Shown: positions 15,601 to 26,324, numbered from the stretch's first letter. The stretch: 64,000 bases of DNA from Triplophysa rosa (GCF_024868665.1 NC_079900.1:16151759-16215758); one strand, 5' to 3'. The notes: generated by a model from the sequence alone, not told the origin. Translations and numbers: made by a program.

Positions 15601-18600
15601 TCTATTAAAGATTAATTGTAATAAACACTATCTACTGTTAAAAGAACAAGCACTTATTCCAGGGATAAGAATAGTCTCACGTTAAGCTTGTTCTTCATTA
15701 AAGTTCATTATAAAGAAACCACATAACGTGGCTCGAGGCAGGGACAAGCTGAGAACATAACTTTTCTGTTATCATGTTTAGGTTTGATATCATAATAAAC
15801 AAATGAATTTATTTTGGTTTTCCGTGGTTGTTGTTTTGGTACGTTAAGCTGTTTCCTTATAATGGACTTCTATAGGGAAGAAACGCTTAACGCGAGATTT
15901 TTCACTTTATCCATTTAATAAGGGCTCGTTCTTTTAACAGAAGCTGTGTTTGACAGAAATTTGGGCTTACCTGGTCGTTGTTCAGGTCGTTAAACATAGG
16001 TACTTTTAGTTTGTGATTGTGAATTCCTATGGAGGAAAATCACTTGCTGCCCTCCAGCCGCGCATCATAAAACCACATGATTGCAAACAACCTATTGACC
16101 AAAAGTAATTGGGGGTGTCTAAAGTGACACCAATAAATGATTCCTGTTGCATCAGTCATTGCATAAAAGACTAAAATATTACCGTTCTGTAAATAAAAAT
16201 TATATCCAATTTAAATGATTTGTATAAATTATTTTTGAAACAAAACCTTATTCTTAAACAGTGGGCCATCCTTCGGACAAAACTTACAAGACATCCCCTC
16301 CCCCAGCCTTTTGTCTGCGCGACAATGGAATTAATTTAGCAGTTTGCTTCGTACATGCATCTGAAAAAGAGTCTCTCACTCCGTAAAACTCCCAAAAATC
16401 CCATCGCAATTATATTTTTCATATCTTATGTCTGGTAACTTAATGTGAGAAATCATCCAGAAATGTACCCAAAAAGTTTATTTATATGCGAGTTGGATTA
16501 CTATTACTAACTTGGTTCAAGCAATGCATTAATTTGCAGGACTTTTTATCCGTATGATAAATTCAGGTGATAAATCATGCGCTTGTCCTCCCCTATATGT
16601 TCCCCCCTTACACTTTTGCTGCATTAACCCATTTAAAAAAAGTGCCAAAACTGTTTGACATACAGCAGCTCCTGCTGAACTTTGGCATGGTAAGCACTTC
16701 CAAAAACTGAAGTTTGAGTTACAAAAGAACACCCAGTGAACTTTGAGTTACCCATGTAGCGCATGGCCATTTTCAGTTCATGTCACAACACATTAGCCTG
16801 ACTACTGCGGTTTCTTCATCTGTTTGCTTATCTGCAAGCCAAGCATAAGAACCCATAACCAAACTCTTTCCCATCGAGCAATGCGCCACAATTCTTACTT
16901 GAAATACAGCCCTTGATGTGGAAAGGTTCCTCGGAATTCCACAAGGATTTTTTCGGCATTCTTGTTACTGGGACATCCAAAGGTCTATAGTTTGCTTTAA
17001 AAGCCCTGAAGTGTGTTAGCAGGCACAGAAGTGACAACGGGGGGAAGGGGACCGATTTGAGCCTCCCTGTGTGCGTCCAGGAGACACACAACAGAATACT
17101 AATGACTTATGAGAGAAAAGATATGCAAAGGGACGTCAATAGACATTTAAACTTCCTTCAGCAGCTCCGTCTAAAACCATCAGGATGAAAGAACTCATAT
17201 CGCATTTATGAATCTATGAATGAGCCCGTGAAGGCATTCGAGTGTTTCCTCAGCTGTGTTCAATCAGAAGACAGGACACCCCCGTGTGGAAACATGAAAC
17301 AGAGTATGAGGCGTTCATGAGGCAGCTTGCCAAACGTAAGTTTTGATAAGGCTGTGCATCCAGACCAGACAAATATTTGGGATTCTGCAGTTGCATAGTT
17401 GCAAACTCGTCGGCTCGGAGCAGAGCAATGACGACTCACTGACAACGGATGATACTGGTGCATACAGATCCATTAATGTAGAGCTAATGCACCTGACCGC
17501 TATGACAACCAATGACAGTGGCTTTTTGACGTACTAGAAATGATCATATATTATGAATTATAAGTAAAATGATGTATATGCAAGTGTTGATGGAAGCTGT
17601 GCCGAGCTTGATTAGATCGGCTTTAGCCTCTATGATAATGAAATCTGAGAATAACCCCTCTTTGAAGTCTCGGTACAAAGCTTATTCCCATAATTAACAT
17701 GGTGGATGAGCAATTTCAGACACTAATGCCTTTGGAGCAAGAAAATGTATTAAAAGGGACACTTCGTTAAAAAATATGGCATCAGTTATGAGCGTTCACA
17801 TCGTTTTAAACCCAGTTTAGGGCTGTCACGATAAACCGACCATAAATATCACGTGATTTATGCACAGCTTTTGAGTATAGTACGGGAAAATACTGCTGCA
17901 TCCGAAAGCCAGAGGGTGCTCTCGTGCGGAAACTCCAAATACGCACTGCAGAAGAAGACCATAACATGTTCTAGAATCTAGGAAATGCCTATGGACAAAT
18001 TTTTATAACTGTTACGCAAGCCTCATTAGGTATTTTTATGATAAAGTATATTTATAATGATCATGTTTGACGGGTGTTGCTTTTTCAAATGCACATTATA
18101 AGCGACTCAAACTCACACTGCTTTAGATCGAGCAGCATTTCCTACTGATCCCAGAGACGTGCTTCGCGGACAAGCGACGCATTAAAAAAAATCTATACAT
18201 TGCATATCGCAGCCAGCTCGATTACAATAGGATTTAGTGGTATCGCGATAAATTATCGTGCAGATTACTTTTTCTTTCGAACACAAGTTACATAACATGA
18301 AGTTAAGGAATTTCTGAGTGAACTTAATTCAACGGCAGTACATTACGGCTCATTTTAACACATTAAGTTTTTTTTAAATCCAGTTTTACAATTTTCCATA
18401 TTGATGTTAAAGGAACAGTTCACCCAAAAATGAAAATTCTGTCATCATTTACTCACCCTCGAGTTGTTGCAAATCTGTATAAATTTCTTTGTTTTGATGA
18501 ACACAGAGAAAGATATTTGGAAGAATGCTTATAACCAAACAGTTCTGGGGCACCATTGACCACTATAGTAGGAAAAAATTGCTCAATAAATTTCTGTTCT

Positions 18601-21600
18601 TCTGTTGAACACAAAAGATGATATTTTGAAGAATGTAGGAAAGCAAACAGTTCTGGGGCACTTTTGACTACCGCTGTAATTTTCTTTCTCTATGTCTCTA
18701 TGTTCAGCAGAACAAAAGACTATACAGCAGTGACGTTTTTCTGTAGTCTCGGACTTGTCTTGGACTCGTTGGTATCTGCACTCGGACTTGGTCATTGGAC
18801 TCACCAAATGTTCTAGTTGGTCTCGACAGAGTCCGATGACTTTTTTTCTCCTTCCAAACAGACCATTGATGAAACATATGTTTGCTTTAGTTGGACTCTT
18901 GACTTCCATGAAGTTCAATCTCTTTCCTCTTGGAGTAGGTTACTTTTTGTGATGGGTGTCAAGCTGTAAAAAAGATGATAAATAATACTAAATGAAGTTG
19001 ATGACTGATTTGAACGCTGAGATACTGTGCCAAATTAAACCGAACGTTTTCCTGACATCAACACTCATCATACAAACCCTTAACAATGGTGACAAACAGA
19101 TAAACAGATGAACTGCAATGCATGCTGGGAGTCATGAATGAGTTTTGTACTATGATGTTACCCAGTATGCTTTGCAGCATGAAGCTTTCTTTTGTTGGTT
19201 GTCACTATTGTTGAGTTTCATAAACTGATTCTTTATGTCTGATTGAGTCACCAATTTAAAGTTTGGTTTGTGTGCTTATTTTCTGTCAATTCAAAGAAGT
19301 ATAATAAGTCATACCACTGCTTTAATCTCACACTGTAGTATCACACAATACCCATAAATCAATAGAGCACTGCACTCATGAGCAATTATTTAGGTAACTG
19401 CACAAAGACTACAATCATTATAAAGAGGATTCTTTTTTCTGTCTCGGTCTTGACTGTCTCATTTGGAGTCCGTCTCGACTAGTCCTGGTCTTGGACTCAA
19501 CAAAGACGGACTTAACTACAGCCCTGCTATACAGGTTTGGAACAACTTGAGGGTGAGTAAAGGTTGAGGATGAGAGAATTTTCATTTTTGGGCGAACTGT
19601 CCCTTTAACATAACCCAAGTGCTGCCCAAAGGATGACAAGCGAGAATGACATGGCCCCATTTGTTCTATTGTTGACAACACTGTCAGCATGAACCTGACA
19701 ATAGAGAAAGCATCATGAACATGGGACACGAAATGATGACCCAAAAAGACTAATTAAATCCGAGTAGCCTGAACTTTGACATCCAATCACAATTTGATCA
19801 TTCAAATTAATTTTGCCATTATAATGAGATCGGTTAATAACTGCACTGTCAGTCACAGGAGCTTGATACTAAAATTATCAGCACATCCTGATCCCCAGAC
19901 TTCTCCAATGGTGGCCCTGGAAACCATTTCTAAAGATTTCTTTGAGACAGGGCCCAGCAACAAAAGCCCTGAAGAATGTGCCATTACTGCTGAGGCTGAA
20001 CTCGGGGCACTGACACACACATTCTTTTAAGGAGTGAACCCAGCACTTCCATCAGCTTCTCTGTCCCAGCAGTCTCATTACTTTCCACCCTCCCTTGCTA
20101 AAAACCCTCATCTGTCCTCCCCTTCAGCTTTAAAATATGGTCCCCAACCCTGTGCCTGAATTTGTGGTGGCTACAGAGACACATTTACGAGCAGACCAGC
20201 TCACGTTACTTGAATGTTCACTAATCTGAGGCCAAGACACAACAAAAAAAAAACATTTCATTTACACGCTCGGGTCTTTAGAAGGTTAGCAAGCGGTTTT
20301 GTATGAAGTGGATTTAAAATGTCAAGCATTTAAATCATAGCTAAAAAAAACCAAGAGACACCAAATTAAAAAAAGTTGTTTCATAAACACTTCTGCAATT
20401 GTTGGGGAAAAAGGAAGTTACGCAAAAAGGGATAGTTCACCCCAAAATTTTAATTCTTTTATCATTTACTCACCCTCATGTCATTCCAAACCTGCATGAC
20501 AACACAAAAACAAAATATTTTAAAGAGTGTTGATAACCAAACATCACTGGCCCTCATTGACCACCATTGTATGCAGACATTCCTCAAAACATCTTCATTT
20601 GTGTTCCACAGAAGAAAGACTTCAATGACATGAGGGTAAATAAATGATAGAATTCATATTTTTGGGTGAGCCCTTTAAGCTCACCGTTTGTTGGGCCATA
20701 ATGTCACTGACCAGGGGAGTATTTTAACACTGGGGGAAAAGGGACATGCTTTTAAAACAACTACAAACACATCAATACTATGATACTGGCCTTGTCACAG
20801 AATAAACAAATCCATCAGATCTTATGTTAACACATGAACTAGACAAACTATAATGACAGCACCCTCGATCAACGATGTGCTTCAGACTGGGCCGCTCCCC
20901 TCTCAGAGAACTGCCGAATGACAACAGGATAACCGGGACTCCAGAGTCACGCAGATCACAGCACTCCAGCCTTTGATGTGCAAACCACACATCTGGAGCT
21001 GGAACCAATCCAGATAAATGGAAGTCTATCAAACAACCAACAGCAGTATTCCAATTTTTCGGGGTGATAAAAGCACTTAATCAAATCACTCACAAGGAAG
21101 TGATGAAATGCATGATAACCGTATCTTATATATATATGATATTTAAAAATGTTTTTTGTCCGTTTTTGTCATCCAACAGGTTGCGGTTATCGATTAAGCC
21201 AGTGTTTACTCACAACCTTGAAAGTTAGTCTGGGGGCGAATGTTTACGATCTCCACTGCATATTGAATTCAGAGTGTAAAAAGTGACTCTACACAGACAG
21301 AGCTACGGAGATTTCTGTTTATACAACCACTTGTGTGATCACTTATGACAAAACGACTACACTAATAACACGATTAGAATCCTCCACATTTAAAGAATTC
21401 AGCAAGAACTAAATAAGCAGTCTAGACATGCCGTATGTAAAGTTGCGCAATTTCTATTTGAAAATCAAACCAAGGAACTCCACAAACAAACTGACATAAA
21501 ACCTAGTCAATTACGTTCTCTTGTTAAAACAAACTTTCCGTGAGCGAACGTCTACAAGTCTTGCAAAGTGAATCCTAAACGGCTGAAAAAAATGCCAGCT

Positions 21601-24543
21601 GCGCTTTAGTCCCTTTATTCAAAGATAGTTTAAAGGGTTATAGAGTCAGACTGGGTTAACCGTCCTGTCAAACTGTCATCACTCCCTCTCCATCAACCCT
21701 TCCAGAGCCAAACCTCTCATTACTCCACCTCAGAACACCCCCTGCCTTCACACCCAACCAGTCTCTGTCCTCTCTCCATCGTGAGTCTCCTTGTCTGATA
21801 GATGAGGCATTAGCTCCGAAGTGCTGACAGATATTCACTCAGATCTAGTGAGTGGCAAGTTGTCACACCAGGCCTCCCCCCCCGCTGAGTGAGTCGAGGC
21901 AAGCGACTCTCAGCTGGGCTGTGCCTGACACCACCAGCCTCCTAAGACCAGCCCTGACCGCTGCTCAAAGATCTATACTGTACAGCACCATCATGCTTAT
22001 ATCTCAGCCTCCATCTCGGGACAAAAGGAAACGAGGATGGAGAACATCCAACATTCTTTAACATGCTATTCTGACCCATCTGACTCATCCAGTGTCAGAA
22101 GACTAGATAACAACCGCTCACCAAGGGAATCTACATGCGATTATCCTCCTAAACATTCCTTTTATGTGCTGGACCTAAACATTTGGGCCTGGACATTGTC
22201 ACCTATATGAAAATATGACAAGGCCAAAGGGGAAAATGTCAAAGATAGTATTTTCTAAACGTTTAATAACAATGGTTCACAGTGTGTACAAAGGCGGATA
22301 GCTCCTTGTCCGCCTCAGTTAAATAAGAGGTTTTCAACACAACAGAGCCACACAGCCACAGTAATTAAATACAATCAATGAAGCATAAGTAGGACATTAT
22401 CTCACCTCATTGCATCATTGTTCTAAACAGAAGTGAAAATGATGAAATGGAATGACGCACAAATATCATTAAATAAATGTGTGTGTCAAAACTAACATTA
22501 GCTGATTACTCAACATTACAATCATCACGATTTAGTGAGACTGCATCATGTGATCAAGTACATACAGAACTTTCTCAGCATAGTTTTATGCTCTGCAGGT
22601 TTGGAGAAGGATCAATAAGAATGCAGTTTTATATTACACACCGTTGAAGAATGCAACGTTGAATGTAACGTAAATGTAAAATGGCACCGATTCTCACACA
22701 CAACCAAAGGTTTTAACAGTTTACCCAAGTTGCTTTTCACCTCAAATAATTCTTAATCTAACAGACAAAATGATTAGAAATGAAATGACAAAGAACGTGT
22801 AACTAAATAAAATAATTGCGTCAAATAAAGTTACTTTATCATTACTATTTAACTTTTAAAACAGCCAGCAAGTGCCCAGCATACAGAAAGCCCCTTTAAA
22901 ACGGTTTAAAAAACATCCTCAGGAATTTAGTTGAGAAAACACCCAAAGAGAATGGCTTTGAGAAAACATTAAATAAAACTTGTCACTGCATATTCCATAT
23001 GTCTTATTTCAGACTTTAGAGCGGTAATAACGATAAAAGTTACACTTTCACAAAAGGATACATTTTGATGGCTCCCGATTTAGTTCCAATGGCCATAATC
23101 TGCAGTTTTGGATCATAAGCCAGGGCACTTGGCTGGTTTGGGAATCCATGTTCGACTGTCTAAATAAGAAAGGAAAAGAAGCAACATTTCATTCACTACC
23201 TGAAATTAAACACATCCTTCATCAGATCATTTTGACAATAAATCTATCAAAAAGAACACTATAAAACACTTAATCGACCTCTAATACGACCTGATGATAC
23301 AACTAACAATGCAGTATGGGACAGTTGTGACAGGAAGGGGGTTGCCTTGTTTTAACAAAAAACATAACCACAAATAGCAAGGAAGGAAATCTAGTAGACT
23401 TGACAGAGTATGTCAAATTCAATTCCACACATGTAATCAGAGGGAATGTTTCGGTCAATTTAAATACATCACTTTAAACTGACACAGAGTTTGTGCATAA
23501 TTCAACAAAATTAGTTGAATTAGTTGGCCAAAGGGTGCAAGTTCACGTTTCACAGGCCGACAAAGTGTGACATGATAAATAACAGGGCCATCCTGTGAGA
23601 TTTCACAGTGTCAAAGCGCTTTATCGTGATGACATGACCACATCGCTGCTCTTTTCCCTTTAAACCATCACCAGAAATTGTCATCAGCAGTGTCTATAGC
23701 AAACGGTCACGAATGAGAGTCTTTTTACAATATGTAAGCCACATCTCATTTCATACATGCTGCCCAGATGAAGAGGGGTAAAATGAGTGGAATTGTGTGT
23801 TGTAAGGGTGCCAGAGTCTGGTCTTCAGTAAAGGGTTTGAAATCACTGTGGAGCTGAACATTTTTCGTTAGGCTGGAGAGATCCATGCACACCCCTACAA
23901 TCACTGCTGCTGCCGCCAGCACCACTCAACGATGCATTTCTTGCGAAGCTTCTGCTATTCATGTCAAATGTTACTTGTACAAAGGGGGGGCATGTTTTCG
24001 GTGTGTACAAAAATTAGAGATTGTAAGAAGAGTGCAATAAAGTGAACGTCGTAAAAACGTCGCGATTGAAATGAAAACTGTTGAAGTTACATGAGAAAAC
24101 TTTTTGAGGTCAAAAAGACAACGCGCCATCTGATGAGCATGAACATGCGTGTCACACGCAAACAACTATTTCATCATTTTATTATACAAAAGACTGAATA
24201 TTTATAGCACTAATTGTTTCAAACAACTTTCACGCGCTTCTTTTGGCATATCCGGACGTGATGTTTGTAAAACGCTTCTTGGTTATCATTTGCATTGAGA
24301 GCAATGTCTTCGCAGTTAGTTTACATTCATAACTCGGGTTCTTTCCGAAAAATACAAACGCGTGGATTAAATGTCTCTCTGTCGATTTAAAATGCAACCC
24401 GAAACAGTATGCATGTCTGAGAGAGCAAGAGAAGTCCCAACAACGCTGTACATCCCACATACCTTATTAAATGCAAACAGATCCTGCTTGATTTTTTCAC
24501 GATGAGGGTCATTTCCCTGCCGTCTGAACCTAAACTTCATCAT
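1087..24543 (-). CDS. llgl1: llgl1, Lgl cell-polarity scaffold (5' 14 coding exons; 3' end off window)
   Basis: Lgl proteins are cortical WD40 double-propeller scaffolds. They restrict the aPKC-Par complex, bind myosin II and syntaxins, and maintain basolateral identity. Coding exons in transcript order: 24463-24543, 23062-23159, 11363-11444, 11143-11276, 10829-10972, 6286-6448, 5940-6075, 5400-5454, 5168-5322, 4829-5046, 3627-3694, 3305-3458, 1670-1774, 1087-1379. All have GT-AG borders and matching phases, and they encode about 628 residues of a protein usually near 1060. The start is the first of two adjacent ATGs ([10 protein letters not shown]), as in human LLGL1. Blocks such as [26 protein letters not shown] and [13 protein letters not shown] are diagnostic of Lgl. 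The stretch [14 protein letters not shown] and [11 protein letters not shown] favour LLGL1 over LLGL2. The last exon here ends in phase 2 and the gene continues past position 1. The aPKC phosphorylation loop is not in this window. Intron 2 is 11.6 kb. Confidence 0.95.
2266..2596. mobile_element. cyprinid MITE, copy 1 (llgl1 intron)
   Basis: Inverted termini AAAGGGATAGTTCACCCAAA and TGTGAACTATCCCTTT, with the internal block CATCATTTACTCACCCTC. About 330 bp and non-coding. Same family as seven other copies in this window. Confidence 0.85.
4421..4718. mobile_element. cyprinid MITE, copy 2
   Basis: TTAAAGGGATACTTCATCCC at the left and GGTGAACAGTTCCTTTAA at the right. The outer bases TTAA/TTAA are symmetrical. 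Lies in the llgl1 intron between 3694 and 4829. Confidence 0.82.
4829..6448 (-). CDS. llgl1: llgl1 coding exons 6-10 (LLGL domain)
   Basis: Exons 6286-6448, 5940-6075, 5400-5454, 5168-5322 and 4829-5046, roughly residues 180-422. The first two give [32 protein letters not shown] and [13 protein letters not shown]. The next give [33 protein letters not shown] and [17 protein letters not shown]. The last gives [15 protein letters not shown] and [14 protein letters not shown]. This is the Lgl-specific domain between the two propellers and the strongest family match in the gene. The 55-bp exon is confirmed because it alone joins the flanking phases. Confidence 0.94.
7382..7787. mobile_element. 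cyprinid MITE, copy 3
   Basis: GGAACAGTTCACCC at the left and TTTTGGGTGAACTATCCATTT at the right. An internal inverted stretch around TACCATAGTAGG is duplicated, making this copy about 400 bp. Confidence 0.82.
8368..9717. mobile_element. non-autonomous hAT-type element, 1350 bp
   Basis: Terminal TAGTGTTG/CAACACTA flanked by an exact 8-bp duplication GTGTGAAC (8360-8367 and 9718-9725), the hAT hallmark. The interior is full of GTCGACTAAAACTAGACG-like and ACGAGACGAGACG motifs near both ends. It has no long ORF. Lies in the 4.4-kb llgl1 intron. Confidence 0.88.
10829..11444 (-). CDS. llgl1: llgl1 coding exons 3-5 (WD40 blades)
   Basis: Exons 11363-11444, 11143-11276 and 10829-10972. They encode [20 protein letters not shown], then [17 protein letters not shown], then [20 protein letters not shown]. 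These are the first WD40-like blades of the N-terminal propeller. LLSLLDD.SLHLWEIV and TRVTV are conserved in human LLGL1. All introns are GT-AG and phases agree (1, 0 and 2-base carry-overs). Confidence 0.92.
12483..12590 (-). repeat. diverged tRNA-derived SINE
   Basis: On the minus strand it reads AAGTGGCACAGCATTG then GTCATTGGTTCAGTTCC (degenerate A and B boxes), then a tail ending AAAGCATGTGCCAAATGAATG, resembling the L2-type tail shared by fish SINEs. Much diverged. Confidence 0.5.
13200..15080. other. llgl1 intron 2 sequence, nothing recognised
   Basis: No exon-like coding segment, element terminus or conserved motif stands out. AT-rich, with only short ORFs. Confidence 0.5.
15090..16097. 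mobile_element. large foldback element interrupted by a SINE
   Basis: Near-palindromic, about 1 kb. TAGGTTGTTTGCA at 15091 mirrors TTGCAAACAACCTA at 16081. GGAGGGCAGCAAGTGATTTT near 15135 mirrors AAAATCACTTGCTGCCCTCC near 16037. AATCTCGCGTTAAGCGTTTC near 15512 mirrors GAAACGCTTAACGCGAGATT near 15882. Each arm also contains two related sub-units with TTAAGC and GTTCATTATAA motifs. No ORF of note. Confidence 0.75.
15335..15490 (+). repeat. tRNA-derived SINE inserted in the foldback
   Basis: A box TGGCTCAGTGG and B box GGTTCGATCCC about 30 bp apart, then a tail CAAGTCGCTTTGAATAAAAG with CGTCTGC, as in fish SINEs using L2 reverse transcriptase. TAAAAG flanks both sides as a possible target duplication. 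It lies in the left arm and is absent from the right arm. Confidence 0.85.
17818..18270. mobile_element. hAT-like remnant
   Basis: Begins TAGGGCTGTCACGATAAACC, a common terminus of vertebrate hAT elements. Near 18240 it has ATCGCGATAAATTATCGTG, an inverted relative. No transposase and no clear target duplication. Confidence 0.5.
18407..19608. mobile_element. cyprinid MITE, copy 4, split by a hAT insertion
   Basis: Left end TTAAAGGAACAGTTCACCC and right end GGGCGAACTGTCCCTTTAA. The MITE sequence stops at 18727 and resumes at 19527 with 8 bp repeated, so it was the target of the nested element. Confidence 0.85.
18728..19526. mobile_element. nested non-autonomous hAT element, 799 bp
   Basis: Starts CAGTGACG and ends AGCCCTG, flanked by the perfect 8-bp duplication CTATACAG (18720-18727, 19527-19534). 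Both ends are rich in repeats of the type CTCGGACTTGTCTTGGACTC. No transposase ORF. Confidence 0.88.
20425..20678. mobile_element. cyprinid MITE, copy 5
   Basis: AAAGGGATAGTTCACCCC at the left and TTTTTGGGTGAGCCCTTT at the right, 254 bp. The shortest full-ended copy. Confidence 0.8.
20700..23061. other. llgl1 intron 2 sequence, nothing recognised
   Basis: No coding exon or element terminus recognised. Contains a short (TA)n near 21127 and a C-run near 21875. Confidence 0.5.
23062..24543 (-). CDS. llgl1: llgl1 coding exons 1-2
   Basis: Exon 24463-24543 encodes 27 residues from [10 protein letters not shown] to LFAFNK, then a GTATGT donor. Exon 23062-23159 continues [17 protein letters not shown] to [10 protein letters not shown] and ends in phase 2. 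Together they form the basic N-terminus and the first propeller strand of Lgl, closely matching human. The next exon is 11.6 kb away, which is unusually far for this gene's otherwise compact 5' half. Confidence 0.93.
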
Positions 24544-24739
24544 CCTGATGCCGTATCAGAGATGCAACACAACCCGCGCCGTTTTAGATAGATAGAAATT
24601 CCGTTAGGTTTAAATCGGTGCAGAGAAACAATGTGATCCTTCATGCAAGCTCCAGTTTCTTTTGTATCCAGTCCTCACACCGTGCAAGTTTTCTGCTCCG
24701 TGTTTATGCAGTTTGACCACAGGGCAAGTTCACAGGAAC

Positions 24740-24860
24740 CACGTCGTAAGAAGGCCAATCAGAGAGCAAGAATCTGTGACCAATTCAGTAAACCACGCCC
24801 CCAGGCACAATGCGTATGGAAAACTTGGGCTGGAAGTGGAGTGGATTGGGTTTATTTTCA
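24740..24860 (-). promoter_or_regulatory. candidate llgl1 proximal promoter
   Basis: Between 200 and 320 bp upstream of the llgl1 start lie two CCAAT boxes (GGCCAATCAG at 24753-24762 and ACCAATTCAG at 24779-24788, plus-strand sense), a third ATTGG-type site near 24845, and a GC box (CCACGCCCCC at 24793-24802). Such clusters are common in TATA-less housekeeping promoters. No transcription start evidence exists here, and an unseen 5' exon farther upstream is possible. Confidence 0.35.
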
Positions 24861-25041
24861 CACTGGCACCTGGCGTCATTGGCAATTATTAAGCATTGTA
24901 AAAAGGTTTAATCAGAGAAATCTAGTCAGTCGTAACTTTTGAATAATTTTAGATAGCAATTTTACGAACAGATGATGAATTTTAAGAGAAGCACAATTTA
25001 TTTGGAAGTATTTGGACTTTTATTGCACACACCACATACAA

Positions 25042-25062
25042 ATATATATATATATATATATA
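25042..25062. repeat. (TA)n microsatellite left of the Tc1 element
   Basis: About ten TA units end where the left terminal repeat begins. They continue on the other side at 26284-26317, so the element apparently inserted into one TA tract. Confidence 0.9.
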
Positions 25063-26280
25063 CACTCACCTAAAGGATTATTAGGAACACCTGTTCAATT
25101 TCTCATTAATGCAATTATCTAATCAACCAATCACATGGCAGTTGCTTCAATGCATTTAGGGGTGTGGTCCTGGTCAAGACAATCTCCTGAACTCCAAACT
25201 GAATGTCAGAATGGGAAAGAAAGGTGATTTAAGCAATTTTGAGCGTGGCATGGTTGTTGGTGCCAGACGGGCCGGTCTGAGTATTTCACAATCTGCTCAG
25301 TTACTGGGATTTTCACGCACAACCATTTCTAGGGTTTACAAAGAATGGTGTGAAAAGGGAAAAACATCCAGTATGCGGCAGTCCTGTGGGCGAAAATGCC
25401 TTGTTGATGCTAGAGGTCAGAGGAGAATGGGCCGACTGATTCAAGCTGATAGAAGAGCAACTTTGACTGAAATAACCACTCGTTACAACCGAGGTATGCA
25501 GCAAAGCATTTGTGAAGCCACAACACGCACAACCTTGAGGCAGATGGGCTACAACAGCAGAAGACCCCACCGGGTACCACTCATCTCCACTACAAATAGG
25601 AAAAAGAGGCTACAATTTGCACGAGCTCACCAAAATTGGACAGTTGAAGACTGGAAAAATGTTGCCTGGTCTGATGAGTCTCGATTTCTGTTGAGACATT
25701 CAAATGGTAGAGTCAGAATTTGGCGTAAACAGAATGAGAACATGGATCCATCATGCCTTGTTACCACTGTGCAGGCTGGTGGTGGTGGTGTAATGGTGTG
25801 GGGGATGTTTTCTTGGCACACTTTAGGCCCCTTAGTGCCAATTGGGCATCGTTTAAATGCCACGGCCTACCTGAGCATTGTTTCTGACCATGTCCATCCC
25901 TTTATGACCACCATGTACCCATCCTCTAATGGCTACTTCCAGCAGGATAATGCACCATGTCACAAAGCTCGAATCATTTCAAATTGGTTTCTTGAACATG
26001 ACAATGAGTTCACTGTACTAGAATGGCCCCCACAGTCACCAGATCTCAACCCGATAGAACATCTTTGGGATGTGGTGGAACGGGAGCTTCGTGCCCTGGA
26101 TGTGCATCCCACAAATCTCCATCAACTGCAAGATGCTATCCTATCAATATGGGCCAACATTTCTAAAGAATGCTTTCAGCACCTTGTTGAATCAATGCCA
26201 CGTAGAATTAAGGCAGTTCTGAAGGCGAAAGGGGGTCAAACACCGTATTAGTATGGTGTTCCTAATAATCCTTTAGGTGA

Positions 26281-26283
<3 letters not shown>
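25063..26283 (+). mobile_element. complete Tc1/mariner element (DD36E, Incomer-like)
   Basis: A 1221-bp element bounded by perfect 29-bp terminal inverted repeats (25063-25091 and 26255-26283, beginning CACTCACCTAAAGG). It sits in a (TA)n tract, as expected for TA-targeting elements. It encodes one uninterrupted transposase. It lies between the myo15a 3' end and llgl1, 520 bp upstream of the llgl1 start codon. Confidence 0.95.
25211..26251 (+). CDS. Tc1/mariner transposase, DD36E type, intact
   Basis: 346 residues, the normal length for this superfamily. The N-terminal half has two helix-turn-helix regions (QSAQLLGFSRTTISRVYKEW near 27-46, and ATLTEITTRYN near 83-93) joined by a basic hinge, for binding the terminal repeats. 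The catalytic triad is D155 in WSDESRF, D246 in FQQDNAPCH and E283 in PDLNPIEHLW. Thirty-six residues separate the second D from the E, so this is DD36E rather than the DD34E of Tc1. That matches the Incomer family described in animals, by spacing and by my recall of that family. No stop or frameshift is present, so the protein may be functional. The ATG is 120 bp inside the left terminal repeat. Confidence 0.93.
   Translation: MGKKGDLSNFERGMVVGARRAGLSISQSAQLLGFSRTTISRVYKEWCEKGKTSSMRQSCGRKCLVDARGQRRMGRLIQADRRATLTEITTRYNRGMQQSICEATTRTTLRQMGYNSRRPHRVPLISTTNRKKRLQFARAHQNWTVEDWKNVAWSDESRFLLRHSNGRVRIWRKQNENMDPSCLVTTVQAGGGGVMVWGMFSWHTLGPLVPIGHRLNATAYLSIVSDHVHPFMTTMYPSSNGYFQQDNAPCHKARIISNWFLEHDNEFTVLEWPPQSPDLNPIEHLWDVVERELRALDVHPTNLHQLQDAILSIWANISKECFQHLVESMPRRIKAVLKAKGGQTPY

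Positions 26284-26324
<41 letters not shown>
26284..26324. repeat. (TA)n(CA)n microsatellite right of the Tc1 element
   Basis: Seventeen TA units followed by a short CA run. This is the right half of the interrupted tract. Confidence 0.9.
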
